From assembly GCF_000801335.2 (NCBI RefSeq), contig NZ_JSEH01000026.1:1-63976 (forward strand): a stretch of DNA of 63,976 nt. Reading direction: 5' to 3'. The notes beneath the pieces were generated by a model, which did no database searches, had not been told where the DNA came from, and was given only the letters and a program-made list of their open reading frames with translations. This DNA comes from Desulfovibrio sp. TomC. Its GTDB lineage: Bacteria > Desulfobacterota > Desulfovibrionia > Desulfovibrionales > Desulfovibrionaceae. The translations under genes were made by a program, and so were the position numbers. Of the stretch, positions 26,467-34,244 are shown one piece after another. Position 1 is the first letter of the stretch. Each line of letters starts with the position of its first letter.

Positions 26467-28125
26467 TCAGGGTTGTCGGGCTTGGGGATGGGCGGCGGCC
26501 TGGGCCGCGTCGAGCAGGCCAGGCACGTCCAGGACCAGGGCCATGTCGCCGGACTCGGTGACCGTGCCGCCGAGCACCCCCTCGATGCGGCCTAGCGCCC
26601 GGCCAAGATGCTTGAGCACGGCTTGTTTGCGGCCGATGACGGCATCGACCACGATGCCGACCCGGCCGTTGCCCCGGCGCACCGTCACCACATGCGGGAC
26701 GGCCGCCTCTTCGCAGGGTAATTGGAAAAACCGGTGCAGCCACAACAGCGGCATAGGCAGGCCGCGATGTTCCATGACGCCCAGGCTGCCGGTCAGGTGC
26801 TGCCCAGGCGGCAGCTCCAGGCATTCCTCGACATAATCGAGGTGCAGGTAATAGGCCTCAAGGCCGCAGCGCACTTCCAGGCAGTCGATGATGGCCAGGG
26901 ACACCGGCAGGCGGATGGTGAAGGTCGTGCCCCGGCCGGGTTCGCTATCCACGGCAATGCTGCCGCGAAGGGCGTTTATGCCGTCGCGCACCGCGTCCAT
27001 GCCCACTCCCCGGCCCGAGACCGTGCCCACGGCTTCGGCGGTGGACAGGCCGGGCAGAAAAATAAGGTCCTGGGCGGCCTTGGGATCAAAGGTCCGGGAC
27101 GGGTCCTGCCGGCCGGCGGCCACGGCCTTTTGCCAGAGCCGGCCGCCGTCGATGCCGCCGCCGTCGTCGGCCACGGTGATGACGACGTCCGAACCGTCCT
27201 GGCGGGCCGACAGGCGGATCGTGCCCCGGCGCGGCTTGCCCATCAGTTCCCGCACCGCCGGCGCTTCGATGCCGTGGTCCACGGCGTTTCGCAGCAGATG
27301 GATGCACGGCGTGTTGAGCTGTTCGATGATGGTCTTGTCAAGCTCGGTGTTCTCGCCGTCCATGACCAGCTCGACGTCCTTGCCAAGACTGGCGCAGGCG
27401 TCGCGCACCAGGCGGCGGTATTTGGGAAAGCTCACCTTGATCGGCAGCATCCGAAGCCCCAGCACCTGATCGCGCAAGAGCGCCGAGAGCCGTTCGACCT
27501 CCTCGGCCACGTCCCGCAGTTCCTGGTCGCTCCGGCGCTTGGACAAGGCGGCCAGCCGCGCCTGGGCGATGCCCAACTCGCCCACCCGGTCCACCAGGAT
27601 ATCCAGCTCCAGGGCCGGGATGGACAGTTTGCGGATGCGGTCGTCATCGGATTTTTTCAAATTCGCCGCATCGGCCTCGCCTTCGCCGGCGGCGTCGTCC
27701 GGACAGGCGGCGGGCGGCGCGGCGTCCGAATCGGGCGACGGGGCCGGGGCGAGCAGGGTGCTTAAGCGTTCTTCATGGGCACGGATGTCGCGGCCGGCGT
27801 CGTTTCGGACGTCTTCGGCCATGTGGCGCATGGTGTCGAAGATGGCCAGCAGTTCGCCGATGAGGTCGGCGGTAACCGGCAGGCGCTCCTGGCGCACGAG
27901 ATCGAGGACGGATTCCACGGCATGGCCGAGTGCGGCCAGATTGACTGCGCCGATGGCTCCGGCGTCGCCCTTGACGGTATGGGCGGCCCGGAAGATGGCG
28001 TTGACTTTGGGCACGAGGTCGCCGGCCTGGACGGTTTCCAGGTCCAGGATGGCCGCTTCGATGCCGCGCAACTGCTCCTGGCAGCTTTCGGTGAAAAGCT
28101 CATAAAGGGTATCATCATCGGCCAT
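26467..28125 (-). CDS. cheA: CheA-type chemotaxis histidine kinase
   Basis: A 552-aa soluble kinase. Hpt domain with H49 in RAAHTVKGDAGAIG. A short Ala/Pro/Asp linker at about 125-155 stands where the P2 (CheY-docking) domain would be, so P2 seems absent. The dimerisation domain begins near 160 (LSIPALELDILVDRVGEL). HATPase: N-box CIHLLRNAVDHGIEAP, then VADDGGGIDG and GRGVGMDAV. The CheW-like domain is the last 140 residues (LEVRCGLEAYYLHLDYVEECLEL). Heads cheA-cheY-cheD. No cheW, cheR or cheB is visible here, so the rest of the pathway is elsewhere. A chemoreceptor is at 37984. Confidence 0.92.
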   Translation of the reverse strand: MADDDTLYELFTESCQEQLRGIEAAILDLETVQAGDLVPKVNAIFRAAHTVKGDAGAIGAVNLAALGHAVESVLDLVRQERLPVTADLIGELLAIFDTMRHMAEDVRNDAGRDIRAHEERLSTLLAPAPSPDSDAAPPAACPDDAAGEGEADAANLKKSDDDRIRKLSIPALELDILVDRVGELGIAQARLAALSKRRSDQELRDVAEEVERLSALLRDQVLGLRMLPIKVSFPKYRRLVRDACASLGKDVELVMDGENTELDKTIIEQLNTPCIHLLRNAVDHGIEAPAVRELMGKPRRGTIRLSARQDGSDVVITVADDGGGIDGGRLWQKAVAAGRQDPSRTFDPKAAQDLIFLPGLSTAEAVGTVSGRGVGMDAVRDGINALRGSIAVDSEPGRGTTFTIRLPVSLAIIDCLEVRCGLEAYYLHLDYVEECLELPPGQHLTGSLGVMEHRGLPMPLLWLHRFFQLPCEEAAVPHVVTVRRGNGRVGIVVDAVIGRKQAVLKHLGRALGRIEGVLGGTVTESGDMALVLDVPGLLDAAQAAAHPQARQP

Positions 28126-28246
28126 GGCGTATAACGGTTTCCTTCCTTGCCGTCATACGATGCAACCGTCCGGGAGGCAAGGCGATAAGCGGGGTGATTG
28201 CGGCGCGCGGCGCTCCGTTGCCGCCGGTTGTCGGCACGGTCTGGAC

Positions 28247-28275
28247 TTGCCGATCAGATCATTTGTCATTACAAA
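28247..28275 (+). promoter_or_regulatory. promoter/operator of brnTA
   Basis: TTGCCG (28247-28252), 17-bp spacer, TACAAA (28270-28275). An inverted repeat, TTTGT (28262-28266) / ACAAA (28271-28275), overlaps the -10 box and is a candidate BrnA operator. The predicted start of transcription falls on or next to the brnT ATG at 28282; no ribosome site fits between. Confidence 0.5.
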
Positions 28276-28281
28276 GTGTCT

Positions 28282-28554
28282 ATGCAATTCGCCTGGGACG
28301 AGGCCAAGCGGCTGGCAAATATTGCCAAACACGGCGTGGATTTTGTTGAAGCCAAGCGGCTGCTTGGGGATATGCCGCTGTTGCTGGACGACGACCGCCG
28401 GGATTATGGTGAGCGCAGGTGTCTTGCCGTCGGTCCGGTGGACGGGCGCTTGTTAATCGTCATTTTTACTATGCGGGACGGGGTGTTCCGAATTGTTTCC
28501 GCCCGTAAGGCGAACGCCCGGGAACGGAGGAAGTATGCCGATCAAGAGGATTGA
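28282..28554 (+). CDS. brnT: BrnT-type toxin (type II toxin-antitoxin)
   Basis: A 90-aa RelE-fold ribonuclease toxin. The signature start MQFAWDEAKRLANIAKHGVDF and the ending VFRIVSARKANARERRKY match the BrnT family, whose product arrests translation by mRNA cleavage. The ATG at 28282 is chosen because MQF(A)WDE is the family's start; it has no visible ribosome site. The end overlaps brnA by 20 nt. Located just downstream and divergent to cheA. Confidence 0.9.
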   Translation: MQFAWDEAKRLANIAKHGVDFVEAKRLLGDMPLLLDDDRRDYGERRCLAVGPVDGRLLIVIFTMRDGVFRIVSARKANARERRKYADQED

Positions 28555-28891
28555 AGACGGTAAGACTATCGTCCACTCTACAGCCGAGGACGTGCAAAAT
28601 CTGCCCTCATTGACGGATTGGGCGCGGGTTGATGCCATGACCGACGAGGAATTGACCGTCAACGCCTTGTCCGACCCGGACAATCCGCCCCTGGACGACG
28701 CTTTTTTCGACCGGGCCAAGCGGATGCGGCTCACGGATTTTCTGCCGGCCGGAAAAGAAAAGGTCTGCCTGCGCCTTGACCGCGACGTGCTGGCCTGGTT
28801 TCGGGCCAACCGCGAAAAGGGCTATCAGACCGCCATAAACGCGGCCTTGCGCGCCTTTATCGCGGCCCAGCAAGACCATTCGCGCCGCTGA
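28535..28891 (+). CDS. brnA: BrnA-type antitoxin
   Basis: A 118-aa antitoxin with C-terminal ribbon-helix-helix domain (KVCLRLDRDVLAWFRANREKG, then AINAALRAFI). The acidic middle part (DPDNPPLDDAFFDRAKRMR) would wrap the toxin. CGGAGG sits 6 nt before the ATG at 28535, so unlike the toxin it has a strong ribosome site. It should neutralise BrnT and repress the operon at the inverted repeat upstream. Confidence 0.88.
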   Translation: MPIKRIEDGKTIVHSTAEDVQNLPSLTDWARVDAMTDEELTVNALSDPDNPPLDDAFFDRAKRMRLTDFLPAGKEKVCLRLDRDVLAWFRANREKGYQTAINAALRAFIAAQQDHSRR

Positions 28892-28938
28892 GTTTAGAAC
28901 CTTCGGATTTAATTCCTTTTCCCGGCAGGGTAGCACCC

Positions 28939-28966
28939 TTGACCTACCATAAGCTATCGCTTATAT
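28939..28966 (+). promoter_or_regulatory. promoter/operator of the relE/higB-xre module
   Basis: TTGACC (28939-28944), 16-bp spacer, TTATAT (28961-28966). A perfect inverted repeat, ATAAGC (28949-28954) / GCTTAT (28959-28964), overlaps the -10 box and fits an XRE antitoxin operator. The -10 ends 7 nt before the toxin ATG (28974), implying a leaderless or nearly leaderless message. Confidence 0.6.
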
Positions 28967-28973
28967 TTCCCCT

Positions 28974-29315
28974 ATGGCTTGGTCAGTTGAGTACCTAAAC
29001 GCCCTCATTGAGGAGGAGTACAAAACCCTCCCCGGAGACATCCGCGCCCGGTTCTCGAAGATCATGCGTATGATCGAGGCCTACGGCCTCCCCCAGGTCG
29101 GCATGCCCTATGTGCGCCACGTCGAAGGGAAGCTTTGGGAAATGCGGGCAAGCGGCCGGGATGGTATCGCCAGGGGTATGTACGTGGCCGTGAGAGCCCA
29201 GCGTGTGGTGCTGGTTCATGTGTTCGTGAAGAAGACTCAGAAAACGCCCCGGGAAGAAATCAGAAAGGCCCTGGCCAACGCCCGGGAGGTGGATGATGGG
29301 AAAGAGAATTCTTGA
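28974..29315 (+). CDS. RelE/HigB-type (Gp49-like) toxin
   Basis: A 113-aa RelE/ParE superfamily toxin of the phage-derived Gp49-like group. Family marks: RFSKIMRMIEAYGLPQVGMP, then LWEMRASGRDGIARGMY, and VLVHVFVKKTQKTPREEI, the last being the usual KKT(Q)KTP motif. It would cleave mRNA at the ribosome. No ribosome site is visible before the ATG. It overlaps the next gene by 20 nt. Confidence 0.87.
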   Translation: MAWSVEYLNALIEEEYKTLPGDIRARFSKIMRMIEAYGLPQVGMPYVRHVEGKLWEMRASGRDGIARGMYVAVRAQRVVLVHVFVKKTQKTPREEIRKALANAREVDDGKENS

Positions 29316-29577
29316 AGACCATGATGCGTGGATGCGGGACGATATGCAATACCGCGAAGCCTACGAGGCTTTGGAACCCGAATTCGCCGTGGCTGAAGCC
29401 CTTGTGAAAGCCCGCTCCGAAGCGGGCATGACCCAGGCCGACGTGGCCGCCTTGCTCGGCGTCAAGCAACCGGCCGTCGCCCGGATCGAAGCCGGAAAGA
29501 ACGTGTCGCTCAAGACGCTGGAAAAGTACGCCAAGGCATTAGGCCGCCGCATCAAGATCGACCTGGTCCACATCTAG
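29296..29577 (+). CDS. XRE-family antitoxin
   Basis: A 93-aa antitoxin with a helix-turn-helix of the XRE type (KARSEAGMTQADVAALLGVK, then AVARIEAGKNVSLKTLEKY). GGGAGGTGG precedes two adjacent ATGs (29293, 29296); the second has the better spacing. It is the cognate partner of the overlapping RelE/HigB toxin and likely binds the inverted repeat at 28949-28964. Toxin-first order matches higBA-type modules. Confidence 0.88.
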   Translation: MGKRILEDHDAWMRDDMQYREAYEALEPEFAVAEALVKARSEAGMTQADVAALLGVKQPAVARIEAGKNVSLKTLEKYAKALGRRIKIDLVHI

Positions 29578-29591
29578 GCCCCTCTCCAGGC

Positions 29592-29629
29592 GGGATTCCA
29601 AAGGGCTCAGCCCTTTGGCCGCCGGAGGC
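29592..29629 (-). repeat. intergenic two-hairpin repeat, copy R4
   Basis: GGGATTCC, arms CCAAAGGGCT / AGCCCTTTGG (10 bp), then GCCGCCGGAGGC. One base pair shorter than R1, with the loss balanced on both arms. The outer arm is 45 nt from the stop of the phosphodiesterase gene. Confidence 0.78.
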
Positions 29630-29673
29630 CTCTTTCGCCTTCTGTCTCCTGCCTTCATTCTCTTCCCCTCACC

Positions 29674-31299
29674 TCACATATACCCCAAATCCGACAACTC
29701 CTCGGCCATGGCGGCCGCGCCGTCGTCGTCGGCTGCGCCCACGCCGGCTGACGCGGCGGCCACGGCACCGACGATGGGCCGGGCGGCCAGGGTTTCGGCG
29801 GTAAAGGCTTGCGTCAGCACCCGGCCGTCCATGTCGCTGGTGGCGGCCTCGCCCAGGGCGTAGAGGAGCGTTGGCGTCACGTCCGGCATGGCGGCGTCGG
29901 TGAGCGTGATGCCAGGGGCAACGCCCGGCCCGGCCAGGGCGAACACGCCGTATTGTTCGTGGCGGCCGCTCCATTTGTGGCCGGCGAAAAGGCCGGTGGG
30001 CGCACCCTGGTCGTAGAGCGCGATTTCGTGGGGCACAAGCACCTGATAGCCCGGCCCGCACAGGGTCACCACATCCGGCGCGCCGGCCACGGCCTCGCCC
30101 TGGTAGAGCTCCTCCCGGGCGTAGACGGCCATGAACGGGTGCGCGCCGGTGTCGGGATCGACAATGGCGAGCAGGCCTTCCTTGAGGCGGGCGATGAGCG
30201 CTGGCCGGTCGGCGTCCTTTACTACGGCCGCATTGAAAAAAAGACCGCCGGCAATGCCTTCGGAGACGCAGGCCGAGCGCTGCCAATCGACAATGGAGGA
30301 AAAGAGGTTGTTGATGCGGGCGTGGATGGCGGATTTGCCCCGACGCCGGGCCTCGATGACCGAGGCCGGCAGCACGGCCTTGGCAACGGCGCCCACAAAG
30401 CGGCGCAGGGCCGAGGGCGGCCGGCGTGCGCCAAGGGTCGCGCCCAGGTCGCCGGTCAGCAGCAACAGGCCGTTGTCTATGAGCCACTTATTGAGAAAAA
30501 TGGAGCGCCTCAGCGGCCCGGCTCCGTGGTCGGAGACAATGGCCACGGCGGTTTCCTCGCCGGCAGCGGCCACGATGCGCCCCAGGGCCGCGTCCAGGCG
30601 TTCATAGACCAACTCGATGGCCTCGCCCAGTTCGGCGTGGCGCGGGTGGGCCGGGTCGCGGTAGCCCCAGAAGAAGTGCTGCACCCGGTCGGACTCCATG
30701 AAGACCGAACAGAAATAATCCAGCGGCTGGCGGGCCATCAGCCACAGGGTCAGTTCGCACCGGGCATCCACGCCGTTAAGCAGATTGTCGAGATATTTGA
30801 CCGGGTCCGGGTCGAGCATGGGCGATTCGCGGCAAGTCCCGAATTTCGCTTCGATTTCGCGCCGGATTTCCGGCGGATACGTGAACTCTTCGATGTGGGT
30901 CGGGGTGAACATGCCCGGAATGACAAAGCCGTTTACGGTATCCGGCGGCCAGGTGACCGGCACGTTGACGGCCCCGGCCGGCCGCGCCCGGTCGGAGAGC
31001 ACCCGCCACACAGGCGGCACCCGGCGCATGGCCGCCGACACGAAGCGCACTTCATGGCTGGCCGGGTCCAGGGTCAGGGCATCGAAAATGCCGTGCCGCC
31101 CGGGACTGGCCCCGGTGGCAAAGCTGGTCCAGGCCACGGGCGTGACCGGCGGCACGGTCGAACACAGCGGCCCATGCGCCCCACGGGCGAGCAGCGCGGC
31201 CAGGGCCGGCATCCGCCCCCGGGCCATAAGCGGCTTTATGACGTCGAAGGTGGCCCCATCCCAACCGATGACCACCACCCGTTTGGCTGTCACGGACAT
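29674..31299 (-). CDS. type I phosphodiesterase / alkaline-phosphatase-superfamily protein
   Basis: A 541-aa protein of the alkaline phosphatase superfamily. Metal-site Asp14 is in VIGWDGATFD. The nucleophile Thr lies in PVTPVAWTSFATGASPG. Later metal ligands are in VSDHGAGP and the GHKWSGRH region. There is no signal peptide, so it is predicted cytoplasmic, as in AglX-like relatives found in glycan loci. It ends in EELSDLGYM; the tail LGY(M/L) recurs in many relatives and in the CysD-like protein at 41213. Its start overlaps the flippase stop by 10 nt, so the two are coupled. Role in glycan or lipid-linked nucleotide handling is inferred from context. Confidence 0.83.
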   Translation of the reverse strand: MSVTAKRVVVIGWDGATFDVIKPLMARGRMPALAALLARGAHGPLCSTVPPVTPVAWTSFATGASPGRHGIFDALTLDPASHEVRFVSAAMRRVPPVWRVLSDRARPAGAVNVPVTWPPDTVNGFVIPGMFTPTHIEEFTYPPEIRREIEAKFGTCRESPMLDPDPVKYLDNLLNGVDARCELTLWLMARQPLDYFCSVFMESDRVQHFFWGYRDPAHPRHAELGEAIELVYERLDAALGRIVAAAGEETAVAIVSDHGAGPLRRSIFLNKWLIDNGLLLLTGDLGATLGARRPPSALRRFVGAVAKAVLPASVIEARRRGKSAIHARINNLFSSIVDWQRSACVSEGIAGGLFFNAAVVKDADRPALIARLKEGLLAIVDPDTGAHPFMAVYAREELYQGEAVAGAPDVVTLCGPGYQVLVPHEIALYDQGAPTGLFAGHKWSGRHEQYGVFALAGPGVAPGITLTDAAMPDVTPTLLYALGEAATSDMDGRVLTQAFTAETLAARPIVGAVAAASAGVGAADDDGAAAMAEELSDLGYM

Positions 31300-32774
31300 T
31301 GCTTGCTCTCCTGGCCCAGATCGTGCCGGGCCTGACGCACTTGACGCAGCTCGGCCAGATCGCGCCGGCTGATTCCTTTAAGTCCCACCATCACCACACA
31401 ATAGGCCACTACCCCGGCAACAGCGCCAACAATCGGCGTCTGGCGCAGCAGAAAACACGCGCCCAGACAGGCTCCGCCGGCGCAGGCCACCCGCAACAGC
31501 GCCGGGACGGCCAGCGGCGTATAGCCATGGCGCGCCCCGAAGCGCGAAGAAAACACCAGCAGCCAGGCGTAGGACCCAAGGGCCACCCAGGCAGCGCCGA
31601 GCGCCCCATAGCGCGGCACGACCACGGCGTTTACGCCAAAGGCCGCAACCAGGGCCGCCGAGGCATAATACAGGGCATAGCGCTGCCGGCCAATGGCCAC
31701 CAGCAGATTATTGACCAACATGTCGAGCGCCAGAAGCGGCAGGGACAGGGCCAGCACCCGCATGACCGGCGCAGCCCCGGCATATTTGCCGCCAAAGAGC
31801 AGCACGCAGGCCGGTTCGGCGTAAAAGGCCAGTACGATCGCCGGCAGGGCCATGCCTTGCAGGGTGTGGCGGAAAATCAGGCGATAGAGCCGCCGGGCCG
31901 TGTCGAAGTCCACCGGGGCCAGCCGGGCCAGGGCCGGAAACACCGCCAGCATCAGCGCCTGGGGCACGATCTCGATTTTGAGCAGAAATTCATGCGGGGC
32001 CTGGAAATCGGCCACAGCCGCCAACCCCGACCACCAGGACAGGGACAACGTGCCGGCCCGAAACAGGTTTTGCTGGAAAAAGACACCCAACCCCACCACG
32101 GACGAAGCCAGAAACAGCGCCCGCATGGCCGGCCAGTCCGGGACAAACGACGGACGCGTCAGCCGCCCGGCCACCCGCCACACCAGGACGACATGGAGCA
32201 GCGCCGCCAGCAAAAGGCCGCCCAGGACCCCGGCAACGCCCAGGCCGCGCCACAAGGCCAGCCCCACCAGGGCCATGGAGGCCACACCCGAAATGACCGA
32301 CAACGGCGGCTCATAACCCATGCGCTCGTGGGCCTGGAACACCGCACACCCGAGCATCGAAAACGACCGGCAGACCTCCAGGCCAAACGCCAGCCCCAAG
32401 GCCAGATACATGGAGCCGCCGTAGCCCGAGAAAAATCCGGCCGCCGCCAGTCCCAGCCCGGCTGCGAGAGCCAGCACGCCCCGCAACAACACCGCCCGGC
32501 CAACCACGGCCGCCGCCGTCTCGCGGTCGCACACCATCTCCCGGATCATCACCTGCTGGATGCCGAAATAGGTCAGCGCCGTCACCGCCCCGGCCAGGGC
32601 CGAAACCGAGGCGTACCGGCCGAAATCGTCCACCGGCAGGACCCTGGCCGCAGCCAGCAGCACGAAAAAGCCACTGACCGTCTGCACGCCGCGCGACGTG
32701 GCCAGGGCCAAAAAATTACGCACAAGCGATCGCGGCCGATGGGGCTGGCCAGGAGGCGGAGCATGGTGTTGCAT
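31290..32774 (-). CDS. Wzx-like polysaccharide flippase (MOP superfamily)
   Basis: A 494-aa membrane protein with about 12-14 helices, starting with the typical N-terminus LVRNFLALATSRGVQTVSGFFVLL and the DFGRYASVSALAGAV stretch. It should flip lipid-linked repeat units across the inner membrane. AAAGGAAACCTG precedes the ATG at 32774, so the extension to 32933 is dropped. Operon with the phosphodiesterase. Repeat R5 lies just upstream. Confidence 0.84.
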   Translation of the reverse strand: MQHHAPPPGQPHRPRSLVRNFLALATSRGVQTVSGFFVLLAAARVLPVDDFGRYASVSALAGAVTALTYFGIQQVMIREMVCDRETAAAVVGRAVLLRGVLALAAGLGLAAAGFFSGYGGSMYLALGLAFGLEVCRSFSMLGCAVFQAHERMGYEPPLSVISGVASMALVGLALWRGLGVAGVLGGLLLAALLHVVLVWRVAGRLTRPSFVPDWPAMRALFLASSVVGLGVFFQQNLFRAGTLSLSWWSGLAAVADFQAPHEFLLKIEIVPQALMLAVFPALARLAPVDFDTARRLYRLIFRHTLQGMALPAIVLAFYAEPACVLLFGGKYAGAAPVMRVLALSLPLLALDMLVNNLLVAIGRQRYALYYASAALVAAFGVNAVVVPRYGALGAAWVALGSYAWLLVFSSRFGARHGYTPLAVPALLRVACAGGACLGACFLLRQTPIVGAVAGVVAYCVVMVGLKGISRRDLAELRQVRQARHDLGQESKQCP

Positions 32775-32806
32775 CAGGTTTCCTTTATGAGCAGAAGGCA
32801 GAAGAT

Positions 32807-32843
32807 GCCTCCGGCGGCCGGGGGGATGATCCCCCCGGACCCC
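32807..32843 (+). repeat. intergenic two-hairpin repeat, copy R5 (G-rich stem)
   Basis: GCCTCCGGCGG, arms CCGGGGGGAT / ATCCCCCCGG around a single G, then ACCCC, followed by a small CCC-TGCAAT-GGG hairpin and GTTTTCAAGGGGTTT. The outer arm faces the start of the flippase gene, 33 nt away. It carries TGCCTCCGGC, a full match to the guide of the IS110 element. Confidence 0.78.
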
Positions 32844-32894
32844 TGCAATGGGAAAGTTTTCAAGGGGTTTGGGGTGTTGGCTGGCGATTTGGCC

Positions 32895-33062
32895 CCCAGA
32901 GCAACAGTGGTTCCCGTCAAGTGCAAACGCCAACTGTTGCGGCCCCGGCCCTTACTCGTTTTTTCTTACCCAACTTCCGGTCGGCGACTTGGCAACGCGC
33001 CCGGTCAAATCAAACTCCCCCCAGGTGGGATTCCAAAGGGCACTGCCCTTTGGCCGCCGGAG
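32895..33062 (-). repeat. intergenic two-hairpin repeat, copy R6 (long form), split by the IS110 element
   Basis: Core from 33027: GGGATTCC, arms CCAAAGGGCA / TGCCCTTTGG, then GCCGCCGGAG, where the element begins. The missing end continues at 34218 on the other side of the IS (AGGCACTCTTCC), as in copy R7. The long-form part, AACAGTGGTTCCCGTCA at 32898 onward, matches R1. Bases 32775-33062 hold only R5 and R6. Confidence 0.78.
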
Positions 33063-33075
33063 CAACGGTGTTCCC

Positions 33076-33081
33076 AGTCAA
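33076..33081 (-). promoter_or_regulatory. -35 half of a circle-junction promoter (right end of IS110 element)
   Basis: Minus-strand TTGACT. When the element circularises with a single CT core, this box lies 17 bp before TATGTT from the other end. Confidence 0.55.
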
Positions 33082-33096
33082 CTGAAAAGCTGTGAT

Positions 33097-34203
<1,107 letters not shown>

Positions 34204-34209
34204 TGGAGA

Positions 34210-34215
34210 AACATA
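34210..34215 (-). promoter_or_regulatory. -10 half of a circle-junction promoter (left end of IS110 element)
   Basis: Minus-strand TATGTT, 7-8 nt before the predicted bridge RNA start. It pairs with TTGACT at 33081-33076 only when the ends are joined (13 nt + CT core + 2 nt = 17-bp spacer). Confidence 0.55.
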
Positions 34216-34244
34216 CAAGGCACTCTTCCTCTTCTCTCGCTCAA

